Assembly: GCF_014191355.1 (NCBI RefSeq)
Contig: NZ_JACHWM010000009.1
Span: forward strand, 124,001-188,000
Source: Methylobacterium sp. R2-1
GTDB lineage: Bacteria; Pseudomonadota; Alphaproteobacteria; Rhizobiales; Beijerinckiaceae
Reading direction: 5' to 3'
Length of the DNA: 64,000 bases
Shown here: positions 34,811-42,541 of the stretch, piece by piece
Position numbering within the stretch: position 1 is the first letter of the stretch
How the letters are laid out: every line of letters starts with the position of its first letter
The notes under the pieces: generated by a model
What the model was told of the DNA's origin: nothing
The model's database searches: none
Seen by the model: only the letters and a program-made list of their open reading frames with translations
Translations under genes and position numbers: made by a program

Positions 34811-35064
34811 CGCCTTTCAAGCGCCGGTTCGGCTTCCTGCCGCGGGAGACCGAGGTCGGCGCCACCCTCTGGGGCCGGACCGTCGGTGCGTAGCCGGTTC
34901 CCCAATCCTGGCTCGAGGAACCGGCGGCCTGATCCCGCGTCGCGGAAGGGGATGCGACGCCTTCAGCACGGAACGGGACGGGGCAGCGGCCCGACCCGTG
35001 ACGTCCGGCATTCGTGACGGTAGGCCCAGGAGGGGGCTCGGAACGACGTCATGATCGTTTCCGC

Positions 35065-35078
35065 TTGATCCACCTCAA
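35065..35078 (+). promoter_or_regulatory. FixK/Fnr-type box upstream of hsp20
   Basis: TTGATCCACCTCAA matches the TTGA-N6-TCAA Fnr/FixK dyad. It lies 70 bp before the Hsp20 start, a fitting distance for a promoter activated at about -41. Confidence 0.6.
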
Positions 35079-35147
35079 CGCCGAGACGGCGCCGGGGCAG
35101 CAGACTCTCCCGTGCGGCCGACAGCAGCCGCCTGACGGGAGATGATC

Positions 35148-35624
35148 ATGAATCTCAAATCGCTCCTCACGCTCGGCCACCGCTCCCACACCCCCTCGGT
35201 CGATCCGGGAGCCATGGCGCTCCCCTCGCATCCTCTCGTGGAGCAGGTGCTCGGCGATCTCCGCCTCGGCCTCCCGCTCTTTCAGAGCGGCGCGGTCCCG
35301 CGCATGGATGTCGTCGAGAAGGATGGGAAGGTCGAGATCACCGCCGAGCTGCCGGGGCTCACGCGGGACGACGTCAAGGTCGAACTCGCCGACGACACCC
35401 TCGTCATCAGCGGCGAGAAGCGGCAGGAGAAGGAGCAGACCGAGGGCGCCCGCAAGGTCACGGAACGCAGTTACGGCGCCTTCGTGCGCAGCCTGGAGCT
35501 GCCCGTCGGCATCAAGGCCGAGGATATCCAGGCCAGCATGGACAAGGGGGTCCTGACGGTGACGCTGCCCAAGGCCGCGCTGACGCCGCCTGAGCCGAAG
35601 CGCATCGACATCAAGGCGCCTTAA
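35148..35624 (+). CDS. Small heat-shock protein, Hsp20/alpha-crystallin family
   Basis: ATG 35148 lies 6 bp after GGGAG; ATG 35142 is too close to it. The 158-residue protein has a short N-terminal arm (LKSLLTLGHRSHTP) and an alpha-crystallin domain from about residue 50 (VPRMDVVEKDGKVEITAELP, VKVELADDTLVISGEK, YGAFVRSLELPVGI, GVLTVTLPKA). It ends without an I-x-I/V tail motif. It should bind unfolding proteins as an ATP-independent holdase. A FixK-type box upstream suggests induction at low oxygen. Confidence 0.93.
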   Translation: MNLKSLLTLGHRSHTPSVDPGAMALPSHPLVEQVLGDLRLGLPLFQSGAVPRMDVVEKDGKVEITAELPGLTRDDVKVELADDTLVISGEKRQEKEQTEGARKVTERSYGAFVRSLELPVGIKAEDIQASMDKGVLTVTLPKAALTPPEPKRIDIKAP

Positions 35625-35685
35625 GTCCCGCTCGGACGCTGACCTCGGCCGCGCGGACAGGGACTTTCGATGCGGGCCGGACCCT

Positions 35686-35699
35686 TTGCGCGGAATCAA
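35686..35699 (+). promoter_or_regulatory. FixK-type box upstream of a USP gene
   Basis: TTGCGCGGAATCAA fits the rhizobial FixK pattern TTGCG-N4-ATCAA. The USP start at 35855 is 155 bp downstream. Confidence 0.55.
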
Positions 35700-35854
35700 G
35701 CTCCGCCCGGCCGCAGTGCCTCGCATCATCCCGAAAGGTGGCTGCCGGCTTTCGGAAACGGTGACGTAAAAACAGGAGGCTTTCGCCGGCACGGGGCCGA
35801 AACACCGGCCGCGGCGGGCGCCAATCGTCAACCTCGGGCGGCAGGAGTTCTTCC

Positions 35855-36667
35855 ATGTCCTATGCCAGCATCATGGTGGCCGTCGATCTCGCAGCAGAGG
35901 CGCGCGAGCGCGTACACCTCGCCGGCCACCTCGCCGACGAATTCCGCGCCCGGCTGATCGGCGTCGCGGCAGAGGAGGCGTCTTATGCCGTCCCGCCGGT
36001 CGGTCCGATCCCGGCGAGCGCCTACGCGCTGACCGCCAACAACGAGATCATCCTGAACGATCTCAAACGCGCCCATGCCGCCTTCGAGGCGGCGGCAGGC
36101 GGGCGCAGCCGCGTCGAGTGGCGCTCGAATCTCGACTTTCCGCTGCCGTTTCTGATCGGACAGGCCGCGGCGGCCGACCTCGTGGTCGTCGGTCGCAAGG
36201 CGCCGCCCGGTCCCCTGCTGTTCTCGGTCGATCCCGGCGATCTCGTCATGCATCTCGGACGGCCCATCCTTGTGGTACCGCCCGGCATCGATCACCTCGA
36301 CGCCCGGCGGGTCGTGATCGGATGGAAGAACACCCGCGAAGCTCGCCGCGCGGTCAGGGACGCACTCCCGTTCCTGTCGCGGGCCTCGCGGGTCATCGTG
36401 GTGTCCATCGATGAAGGGCAGGGCACCGACGATGCGACGGATGTCGTCGGGTTCCTCCAGGCCCACGACATCGACGCCACGGCGACGCGCTGGGAGACCG
36501 GAGGCGACACGACCTCCCATGCGCTGGTCGAGGCGGCGTCCGAGCAGGCCGCCGACCTGATCGTCCTCGGCGCCTACGGCCATGGGCGCCTGCGCGAGTG
36601 GGTCTTCGGCGGCGTCACGCGCGACCTGCTGGCCGGCGCGCCGGTCTGCTGCCTGATGAGCCATTGA
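35855..36667 (+). CDS. Universal stress protein, tandem USP domains (type A)
   Basis: The 270-residue protein starts at ATG 35855 behind CAGGAG. It has two USP domains (about 1-145 and 150-270). The second holds the nucleotide-binding loop GAYGHGRLREWVFGGVTRDLL, of the G-x2-G-x9-G-S/T type, and VVIGWKNTREARRAVRDALP at its start. The protein ends in CCLMSH, the same as the USP at 37201-38016, so the two are close paralogues. Such proteins help cells survive energy and oxygen limitation. The upstream FixK-type box (35686) and neighbouring hsp20 fit that role. Confidence 0.92.
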   Translation: MSYASIMVAVDLAAEARERVHLAGHLADEFRARLIGVAAEEASYAVPPVGPIPASAYALTANNEIILNDLKRAHAAFEAAAGGRSRVEWRSNLDFPLPFLIGQAAAADLVVVGRKAPPGPLLFSVDPGDLVMHLGRPILVVPPGIDHLDARRVVIGWKNTREARRAVRDALPFLSRASRVIVVSIDEGQGTDDATDVVGFLQAHDIDATATRWETGGDTTSHALVEAASEQAADLIVLGAYGHGRLREWVFGGVTRDLLAGAPVCCLMSH

Positions 36668-36692
36668 CCCGACATCCGGCCCGGAGCCCCCG

Positions 36693-37142
36693 ATGACCGA
36701 GGCGTTCAACCTCAAGATCCCCCACGGTGGATACGTCGTCGTCGGCGATGGCCGCCGGGCCCTGCTGCTGCGCAACGAGGGCCATGCGCTGCATCTCGGC
36801 CTGCGGGTGCAGCACCTCTTCGAGGCGCCCCCCAACCCGCCGACGCGCGAGCAGGGAACGGACCGGCCGCCCCGCGTCCGGCAGGGGGAACGCCGCAGTG
36901 CCATAGCGCAGACGGACTGGCACGAGATCGCCGAGCACCGCTTTGCCGGGGAAGTCGCGGCGGCGCTGGATCGCATCGCCGACGCGATCTCCGCCCTCAT
37001 CATCGTCGCCCCTCCGCGCACGCTGGCATCGTTGCGGCACGCGCTGTCCGACCGCCTGAAGCGCACCGTCATCGCGGAGATCGACAAGGACCTGACCAAG
37101 CTGTCGATCGAGGAGATCGGACAACGCCTCACCCAGACGTGA
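36693..37142 (+). CDS. Host-attachment family protein (baeRF-like)
   Basis: The 149-residue protein begins 25 bp after the USP stop and is probably co-transcribed. It matches the Host_attach family: IPHGGYVVVGDGRRALLLRN near the start, a linker of Pro and Arg, DWHEIAEHRFAGEVAAALDR, and LIIVAPPRTLASLRHALSD followed by VIAEIDKDLTKLSIEEI. The fold is an archaeo-eukaryotic release-factor-like domain. The name comes from Agrobacterium plant attachment, but the biochemical role is not established. Confidence 0.85.
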   Translation: MTEAFNLKIPHGGYVVVGDGRRALLLRNEGHALHLGLRVQHLFEAPPNPPTREQGTDRPPRVRQGERRSAIAQTDWHEIAEHRFAGEVAAALDRIADAISALIIVAPPRTLASLRHALSDRLKRTVIAEIDKDLTKLSIEEIGQRLTQT

Positions 37143-37200
37143 CGCTCTTGCCTGCGGCGGCTGCCTGACGCTCACGGTCTGCCGCGCCGGACGGCACCTC

Positions 37201-38016
37201 TCAATGGCTCATCAGACAGCAGACGGGCGTCGCCTGCAGGATGTCGCGGGTGGCGCCGCCGAAGATCCACTCGCGCAGGCGGCTGTGGCCGTAGGCACCC
37301 ATCACGAGGAGGTCCGCGCCCTCGCGCCCGGCGAAGCGCAGCACCGCGTCACCCGCACCGACCGCTGGATCCGGCAGCAGGTGCGTCGTGGCCTCGAGTC
37401 CGTGTCCCGACAGGTACGCCGCCGCGCCCTCAGCGCTCCCGTGATGGACGTCCGGCCCCACGGCGACGATGCAGATCCGCTCCGCCCGGCTCAGTAGGGG
37501 CAGGGCGTCGCGCAGGGCCCGCCGCGCCTCGCGGGTGTCCTTCCAGGCCACGACAGCGCATCCGAGCCCGAGCTGCTCGAGCCCGGGAGGTACCACCAGC
37601 ACGGGGCGGCCGACCGCCATCAACAGGGCACCGGTCGGAACGGCCATCGCACCCGGATCGCCGTCCGCCGGCCCCTGCCGGCCGACCACCACGAGGTCGG
37701 CTTCGCGGGCTTGCTCGGTATGGTAGGCGAGGGGTTCGGCCAGCGCCGCGCGCCACTCTGTTCGGGGCAACCCGCCTCGCTCGCGTTCGAACAGGGCCTT
37801 TGCCTGTTCGAGCTGCTCCCGCGCCCGCTGCTCTTCGTCCTCGTAGATCCTCTCGACTGCCAGCATGTCGCCCACCGGCAGAAAGCTCGGGACCCGGCAC
37901 GCGCCGACCCCGATCAGCCACGTCCGAAGTCGCTCGGCGAGCCCCGCGGCGAGCTGGACACGGTCTGCGGCCGCGGCGCCGAGATCGACCGAGACCATGA
38001 TGGTGCGGATCGTCAT
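37201..38016 (-). CDS. Universal stress protein, tandem USP domains (type A)
   Basis: I choose ATG 38016 (271 residues, MTIRTIMVSVDLG) because GGGAG lies 7 bp upstream. It has two USP domains; the second holds GAYGHSRLREWIFGGATRDIL with the ATP-loop glycines. The C-terminal CCLMSH and overall layout match the USP at 35855-36667. A FixK-type box on the same strand lies 65 bp upstream (38081-38094). It is transcribed toward its paralogue. Confidence 0.92.
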   Translation of the reverse strand: MTIRTIMVSVDLGAAAADRVQLAAGLAERLRTWLIGVGACRVPSFLPVGDMLAVERIYEDEEQRAREQLEQAKALFERERGGLPRTEWRAALAEPLAYHTEQAREADLVVVGRQGPADGDPGAMAVPTGALLMAVGRPVLVVPPGLEQLGLGCAVVAWKDTREARRALRDALPLLSRAERICIVAVGPDVHHGSAEGAAAYLSGHGLEATTHLLPDPAVGAGDAVLRFAGREGADLLVMGAYGHSRLREWIFGGATRDILQATPVCCLMSH

Positions 38017-38080
38017 GCCCATCTCCCAGCTTGCGAGCCCGGCTTGACAAGTATCCTGCTCCGCCGCCGCGCCACGAACC

Positions 38081-38094
38081 CTGATCCATCGCAA
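38081..38094 (-). promoter_or_regulatory. FixK-type box upstream of the minus-strand USP
   Basis: Read on the minus strand this is TTGCGATGGATCAG, one mismatch from TTGCG-N4-ATCAA, 65 bp before the USP start at 38016. Confidence 0.5.
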
Positions 38095-38169
38095 GAGCCG
38101 GTCTCGAAGGCTGGTCGCAAGGAGCAGGGAAGGGCGGCCTGCCGGGCCCTCCCGCGCTCGATGCGCCCC

Positions 38170-38814
38170 TCAGGCGAGCGTCAGGCGATCCTCGACGGCA
38201 GACACGCCGGGGACCGACCAGGCCGCCCGCTCGGCCAGTTCGCGCTCGCGCCAGACATCGACGCAGCCGTCGAGGATCACCTTGCCGCCTTCGACCCGCA
38301 CCCGGATCGTGTCGGGCGCCGTCGCGCTCCGTTTCAGGGCCGCACGGATTCGGGACCTGACCTCGTTGGCCTGGGCTGGCGGCGTCACGGCAATGAGATT
38401 GACGATGTCGGTGACACCGGCGAGGCGGCGTAGGGCTTTGTCCACGGCCGCCTTCAGATAGTAGTGCGGCACGCTGCCCTGAAGCGTGACGCAGCCGCGC
38501 TCGACTTTGAGCGAGACGGATCGCTCCGGGATCTGCACGTCCCATTCCAGAACCCGGGCGCAGCGGTCAGCCAGCGCCTCGTCGCCGATCCGCGGGTTGT
38601 CCGGATAGCGGACCTCGACCTGCTCGACCACGGCGCGGACGCCGCGAACCCGCAGGGCGACCCGCTCGGCGATCCCCTTCTCGGCGTAATTCCGCACATG
38701 TCCGCTGAGGGTCACGACGCCGTTCTCGACCATGACCCCGATCTGCGCCGCATCGATCATGGGCGCGAGTTCCAGTTCGTCGAGGACGTGCTGGCGCACG
38801 GTGATGTCGTCCAT
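38170..38814 (-). CDS. BON-domain protein (three BON domains)
   Basis: ATG 38814 follows GGAGGCGGGAG. The 214-residue protein has three BON domains at about 5-70, 78-140 and 148-214, each with the hydrophobic-Gly pattern (VMVENGVVTLSGHVRNYAEK, VSLKVERGCVTLQGSVPHYY, IRVRVEGGKVILDGCVDVW). There is no signal peptide, unlike OsmY, so it should be cytoplasmic. BON proteins are linked to envelope and osmotic stress. The gene lies downstream of a small single-helix membrane protein on the same strand. Confidence 0.88.
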   Translation of the reverse strand: MDDITVRQHVLDELELAPMIDAAQIGVMVENGVVTLSGHVRNYAEKGIAERVALRVRGVRAVVEQVEVRYPDNPRIGDEALADRCARVLEWDVQIPERSVSLKVERGCVTLQGSVPHYYLKAAVDKALRRLAGVTDIVNLIAVTPPAQANEVRSRIRAALKRSATAPDTIRVRVEGGKVILDGCVDVWRERELAERAAWSVPGVSAVEDRLTLA

Positions 38815-38846
38815 CTCCCGCCTCCTCGCTTCGAAGCTTCGAACGG

Positions 38847-39083
38847 TCAGAGCACCAGCCAAACCAGCGTCGGCGTCACCACCGAGGCGGCAGCGGCCAG
38901 GGCGAGCGCCTGCAGGCTGGCGATGGTCCGGTAGCGTGCGATGTCGGTGACGACCTTTGCCGCGGGCCGCGCGGTCGCCTGCGCACCGGTCCTGGAAGCC
39001 GCGTCGTCGCGCGGTGTCGATCCGGCCGGAACCCGCACATAGCGCACCGTCTCGATGTCGATGGATCGAAGCACCACACTCAT
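38847..39083 (-). CDS. Small hypothetical protein with C-terminal membrane helix
   Basis: ATG 39083 follows GGGAG. The 78-residue product has a soluble N-terminus (MSVVLRSIDIETVRYVRVP) and a C-terminal hydrophobic helix (about 55-78). It sits upstream of the BON gene, 33 bp apart, and downstream of a FixK-type box (39141-39154). No family recognised. Confidence 0.55.
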   Translation of the reverse strand: MSVVLRSIDIETVRYVRVPAGSTPRDDAASRTGAQATARPAAKVVTDIARYRTIASLQALALAAAASVVTPTLVWLVL

Positions 39084-39140
39084 CGCTCGCTCCCGTCCTT
39101 GGATGACAGGAACATCCTGGCGCGTCCGGCACGCAGCGCC

Positions 39141-39154
39141 TTGATCCACCTCAA
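39141..39154 (-). promoter_or_regulatory. FixK/Fnr-type box upstream of the small-protein/BON pair
   Basis: TTGATCCACCTCAA, identical to the box ahead of hsp20. As a dyad it can serve either strand. It lies 58 bp before the minus-strand start at 39083. Confidence 0.55.
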
Positions 39155-39249
39155 GGCTGCCGCACCCGGCCCACGGCACGATCGCCCCGCGGGAGAGCCG
39201 ACGCTGCGGAGCGAACCTCCGTCACCCGTCTTCGTCGCGGATGCCGAAC

Positions 39250-39263
39250 TTGCGCTGGATCAA
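39250..39263 (+). promoter_or_regulatory. FixK-type box upstream of a USP gene
   Basis: TTGCGCTGGATCAA is a perfect TTGCG-N4-ATCAA match, 58 bp before the USP start at 39321. The same 14 bases recur at 44384 ahead of a paralogous USP. Confidence 0.65.
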
Positions 39264-39320
39264 GGCGACGCTGCATCGGTGCGGCACTCTCCGGGCCGTT
39301 CTCGTCTCCGGAGGAAGAAG

Positions 39321-40181
39321 ATGCCGAACCCACCGTCCGCCGCCCTCGCGGGTCTGCGCGACATCCTCGTCGGACTTACCGAAGAGGGCCGCGGCGACGA
39401 GACGGCGAGCGCACTCGGCGTCGCCCTGTCGCTCGCCGGGACGACCGGCGCCCACCTCACCGTCCAATCGGCCGCCCGCCGCCTGACCCTGGTCGGCGGA
39501 TCGGGGTGGGGCTTCGTGAACGATCTGATCGCGCAGGAGAACCGGCGCCTGAGCGCCCGGGCGCGGGCCATCGCCGAGCGCGCCGCGTCGGAGGCCACGC
39601 TCGAAGGTGTGACCTGCTCGATCGAGGTGCCCGCGCTGGCCTATCCTGACCTCGTCGGACGGCTCACCGCCCGAGCCCGGCTCGCGGATCTGACCATTCT
39701 GGACGCCGAAGCGCGGGAGGTCGATCTCGACCGCGACCTGATCGACGGTGTCCTGTTCGCGAGCGGGCGGCCGCTCCTCGTGGTGCCCACGGGCCGTGAC
39801 GTGTTCTCGGCTCGAAGGATCATCGTCGCCTGGGACGGCAGCGCCCAGGCTGCAAGGGCCGCCAACGACGCGCTGCCGTTCCTGCGCGCCGCCGAGGCGG
39901 TCGAGATCGTGTCCGTGGTCGGCGAGAAGGATCTCTCGACCTCGGTCGCCGGCGCCGAGTTCGCTCCGCACCTCGCCCGCCACGGCGTGAACGTGTCGGT
40001 GACCAACGTGCCGGTCGAGGGTGACGCCGCGGAGACGCTGAGACGACAGGTCGGACTCTTCGGGGCGGAGATGCTGGTGCTGGGCGCCTACCGGCATTCG
40101 CGCCTGAAGGAGTGGTTCCTCGGCGGCGTGACGCACGCGCTCCTGACACGCCCGCCGGTGCCGCTGTTCCTCGCCCATTGA
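39321..40181 (+). CDS. Universal stress protein, tandem USP domains (type B)
   Basis: ATG 39321 follows GGAGGAAG. The 286-residue protein has a first USP domain starting LAGLRDILVGLTEEGRGDET and a second starting RRIIVAWDGSAQAARAANDALP, with the loop GAYRHSRLKEWFLGGVTHALL. It is closely similar to the USP at 44535-45395 (identical stretches such as AWDGSAQAARAAND and GAEFAPHLARHGVNV) and different from the two type A proteins here. Low-oxygen control is suggested by the box at 39250. Confidence 0.92.
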   Translation: MPNPPSAALAGLRDILVGLTEEGRGDETASALGVALSLAGTTGAHLTVQSAARRLTLVGGSGWGFVNDLIAQENRRLSARARAIAERAASEATLEGVTCSIEVPALAYPDLVGRLTARARLADLTILDAEAREVDLDRDLIDGVLFASGRPLLVVPTGRDVFSARRIIVAWDGSAQAARAANDALPFLRAAEAVEIVSVVGEKDLSTSVAGAEFAPHLARHGVNVSVTNVPVEGDAAETLRRQVGLFGAEMLVLGAYRHSRLKEWFLGGVTHALLTRPPVPLFLAH

Positions 40182-40297
40182 TCACCGAGGCAGCATTCGA
40201 GGTCGCGCGATGCGTCCCGCCCATGCCTCCTCGGACGCCGCCCCCGGATCGGCCGCACCACCCGGCGCGGGAACCATGCTCGGCTCAGCCGGGCGGT

Positions 40298-40999
40298 TCA
40301 AGTCTCGACCACGTGGCGGAGGCGGGCACGATGGAGCGTGACCTGTCGACCGCTCGCCCGGCGCAGCGCTCCCTCCTCTTCGAGCTGCGAGAAGGTGCGG
40401 GAGACGGTCTCGATGGTGAGACCGAGATAATCGGCGATGTCGCGTCGGGTCATTGGCAGGGCGAACGTCCCGGTGCCGCCGAAGCGTCCGTCGACCTCGA
40501 TCAGGAAAGCCGCGAGGCGCTCCTGGGCGGAGCGGCGGCCGAGCAGGAGCGTGAGATCCTGCGCATCGCGCAGGTTAGCCGTCGCCATGCTCCAGAGCTG
40601 ACAGGCGACCTCGGCGCTGTGGGTGGCGGCGCGCTCGATCGGGCGACGCTGAAAGATCAGGACCTTGGTGTCCGAGAGGGCCTCCGCCGTGTGCCAGTGC
40701 ACATCGCCCTGCTCGAAGCCGAACAGGCTGCCGGCCAAGTGGAAGCCGGTGATCTGGCGTCGGCCGTCGCTCAGCACCTTGTGGGAGCGCACGGCCCCCT
40801 CGACGACGCGGTAGACGAACTCGGCGTCCTCGCCCTCGCCGTAGATCTCTTCCTCGCGGGCGTAGGAGAAGGGTGTGCCGATCAGGTCGGGGCAATCGGC
40901 GAAGAGGCCGGTTCGATGCCCGCTTCCGTGGATGCTCCGCAGCGGCGTGCGCGAACACGCGGCGGCAAGGGCGGATCTCGGCGTCGGCTTGGTGCCCAT
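40298..40999 (-). CDS. FixK-like Crp/Fnr transcription regulator
   Basis: ATG 40999 lies 7 bp after AGGAG, so I prefer it to ATG 41014. The 233-residue protein has a beta-roll sensor region (FSYAREEEIYGEGEDAEFVY, VVEGAVRSHKVLSDGRRQI), a dimer helix and a helix-turn-helix with ADYLGLTIETVSRTFSQLEEEG. The E-x2-SR recognition-helix residues predict binding to TTGAT-type boxes. It lacks the N-terminal Cys cluster of oxygen-sensing Fnr, which fits FixK. A FixJ-like site lies upstream at 41098-41105. Seven matching boxes surround it. It should activate the stress genes around it when oxygen falls. Confidence 0.88.
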   Translation of the reverse strand: MGTKPTPRSALAAACSRTPLRSIHGSGHRTGLFADCPDLIGTPFSYAREEEIYGEGEDAEFVYRVVEGAVRSHKVLSDGRRQITGFHLAGSLFGFEQGDVHWHTAEALSDTKVLIFQRRPIERAATHSAEVACQLWSMATANLRDAQDLTLLLGRRSAQERLAAFLIEVDGRFGGTGTFALPMTRRDIADYLGLTIETVSRTFSQLEEEGALRRASGRQVTLHRARLRHVVET

Positions 41000-41014
41000 C
41001 AGGTCGCTCCTCAT

Positions 41015-41436
41015 CCGTCTTGATGGGGCGAGAGTGGCCGCAGCGTCGTGCCGGCGATACTCAGGACGCTCTCTTAAGTGTCACCGCTTAAGGAAAACTA
41101 CGTAGAGATGCAGAATGGCACACGCCTGCGCGAAGCCAGCCGCAGACACGATCGTCGGCTGGCGGCATCCGGTGCGGCTGCGCCGGGACACGCCGCTCCC
41201 GTTCCTCCGTCCGGAGGAATGAGAGGGCTCGAGAGCGACCGACGGCCGATGAATCCGCGGCGTGTCCGGATGCTGCTCGGAAGCGGTTGCGCGAGATCAA
41301 CGCCGTGCGGCGCGCCGCCTGTCAGCCTTCGCGATGAGCCGGAGCAGGGAAGGCGCACGCCGTGTCCCCCCACGTTGCGCCCTGGGCCGATCCGCGCAAG
41401 CCGCCGCGCCCGCGAAGTCCCGCGGCGGGCTGTTCC
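41015..41436. other. Intergenic stretch with the fixK-like promoter
   Basis: About 420 bp hold no supported gene. Near 41070-41105 there are two CTTAAG palindromes about 14 bp apart and CTACGTAG. These lie upstream of the fixK-like gene and are the likely regulatory part. The rest shows nothing. Confidence 0.45.
41098..41105 (-). promoter_or_regulatory. FixJ-like binding site upstream of the fixK-like gene
   Basis: CTACGTAG contains the TACGTAG core of the rhizobial FixJ site (GTAMGTAG as I recall it). It lies about 100 bp before the start at 40999, where FixJ control of fixK would be expected. Confidence 0.4.
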
Positions 41437-41829
41437 TCAGCCGATCATAGCCGCTCCCGGGTAATTCCGGGCGGCGGCGATCAGCCCCGATAACTCCTCG
41501 AGAGCGAGGGGTTTCTCGACCAGGGAAATTCCGACCGCATGGGCCCTCGTGCGAATGGACGGGTTCGGGTGCCCGGTGATCAGCACGACAGGCACGCGGG
41601 CATCGAGGTTCCGCAGGCGGGCGAACACCTCGATACCGTCCATGCCCGGCATGACCTGATCGAGCAGCACGAAGGCCGGGCTCGGCCCGGGAAAGGCGGT
41701 GAGCAACGCTTCCCCGCTCGCGAAGGCCGTGACCCGGTGCCCCGCGCTCTCGAACAGGAAACAGGTCGAGTGCAGGACGGCGGGGTCGTCGTCCACGACG
41801 TAGATGAGGCTCGAAGGATACAGCGGCAT
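41437..41829 (-). CDS. Single-domain response regulator
   Basis: The 130-residue protein is a lone receiver domain: acidic triad VVDDDP (residues 11-16), phosphoacceptor D57 in FVLLDQVMPGMDG, Thr switch in VVLITGHPNP and Lys in LVEKPLAL. It resembles the receiver of FixJ. With no output domain it may compete for phosphate from FixL or relay to another protein. A FixK-type box lies 80 bp upstream (41909-41922), so it may form a feedback loop on FixL-FixJ. FixL-interacting single receivers such as FixT-like regulators act in this way in other rhizobia. Confidence 0.88.
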   Translation of the reverse strand: MPLYPSSLIYVVDDDPAVLHSTCFLFESAGHRVTAFASGEALLTAFPGPSPAFVLLDQVMPGMDGIEVFARLRNLDARVPVVLITGHPNPSIRTRAHAVGISLVEKPLALEELSGLIAAARNYPGAAMIG

Positions 41830-41908
41830 CGGAGGCGGCGGCAGGCCCGAGGGCCATGAGAATCACACGGGTCGAGCCCGCATCATGGGCTGCGTCCCGC
41901 TGTTCACC

Positions 41909-41922
41909 TTGATCAACCTCAA
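41909..41922 (-). promoter_or_regulatory. FixK/Fnr-type box upstream of the lone receiver
   Basis: TTGATCAACCTCAA matches TTGA-N6-TCAA and lies 80 bp before the receiver start at 41829, in the gap behind fixJ. Confidence 0.6.
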
Positions 41923-41929
41923 GCCGGTC

Positions 41930-42538
41930 TCACGCGAAGCCGGCCAGCACCGCCCAGCGCACCAGTTCCTGCAGGTTTCCCGCCCGCGTCTTGGCCATGA
42001 CCTTGGCCCGGTAGATCTCGACGGTTCGCGGAGAGATGTCGAGCATTCGCCCGATCTCCTTGCTGGTGCCCCCGGCCACCAGATGGTCGAGCACCTGACG
42101 CTCGCGTTCGCTCAGGGTCAGCAGCCGTCGGACGAATTCCTGAAGGGTCGGATCGACCGTTCCGTTGTGACCGCCCCGCTCCAGGGCGGAGTGCAGCGCC
42201 TGCAGGAGGGCCTCGCCATCGAACGGCTTCTCGATGAAGTCGCAGGCGCCGAGCTTCATCGCCTCCACCGCGAGCGGCACATCGCCGTGCCCCGTCATCA
42301 TCACCACGGGAAGCGTGTGGCCGGCCGACCGGAGGCGGCGAAACAACTCCAATCCGTCGAGGCCGGGCATGCGGATATCGGTCAGGATGCAGCCGCTGAC
42401 CGGCGGCGCAAGCCGCCTCAGCAGGATCGCTCCAGCCTCGTAGAGCCGTACATCGAAGCCCGCCGTGTCGAGGAGGAAGGTGACCGAGTCCCGCATGGCG
42501 GGGTCGTCGTCCACCACGTGCACAAGCGCAGGCGCCAT
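41930..42538 (-). CDS. fixJ: FixJ-type response regulator
   Basis: The 202-residue protein has a receiver domain (VHVVDDDPAMRDSV, D54 in CILTDIRMPGLDG, VVMMTGHGDV, DFIEKPFDGE) and a LuxR-type DNA-binding domain (LTLSERERQVLDHLVAGGTS, KEIGRMLDISPRTVEIYRAKVMAK). Length, sequence and pairing with the adjacent FixL agree with FixJ. The stop of the sensor gene lies downstream of its own reading, and FixJ follows FixL by 3 bp, so the two form one operon. Phosphorylated FixJ should activate fixK-type promoters. Confidence 0.92.
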   Translation of the reverse strand: MAPALVHVVDDDPAMRDSVTFLLDTAGFDVRLYEAGAILLRRLAPPVSGCILTDIRMPGLDGLELFRRLRSAGHTLPVVMMTGHGDVPLAVEAMKLGACDFIEKPFDGEALLQALHSALERGGHNGTVDPTLQEFVRRLLTLSERERQVLDHLVAGGTSKEIGRMLDISPRTVEIYRAKVMAKTRAGNLQELVRWAVLAGFA

Positions 42539-42541
42539 CGA

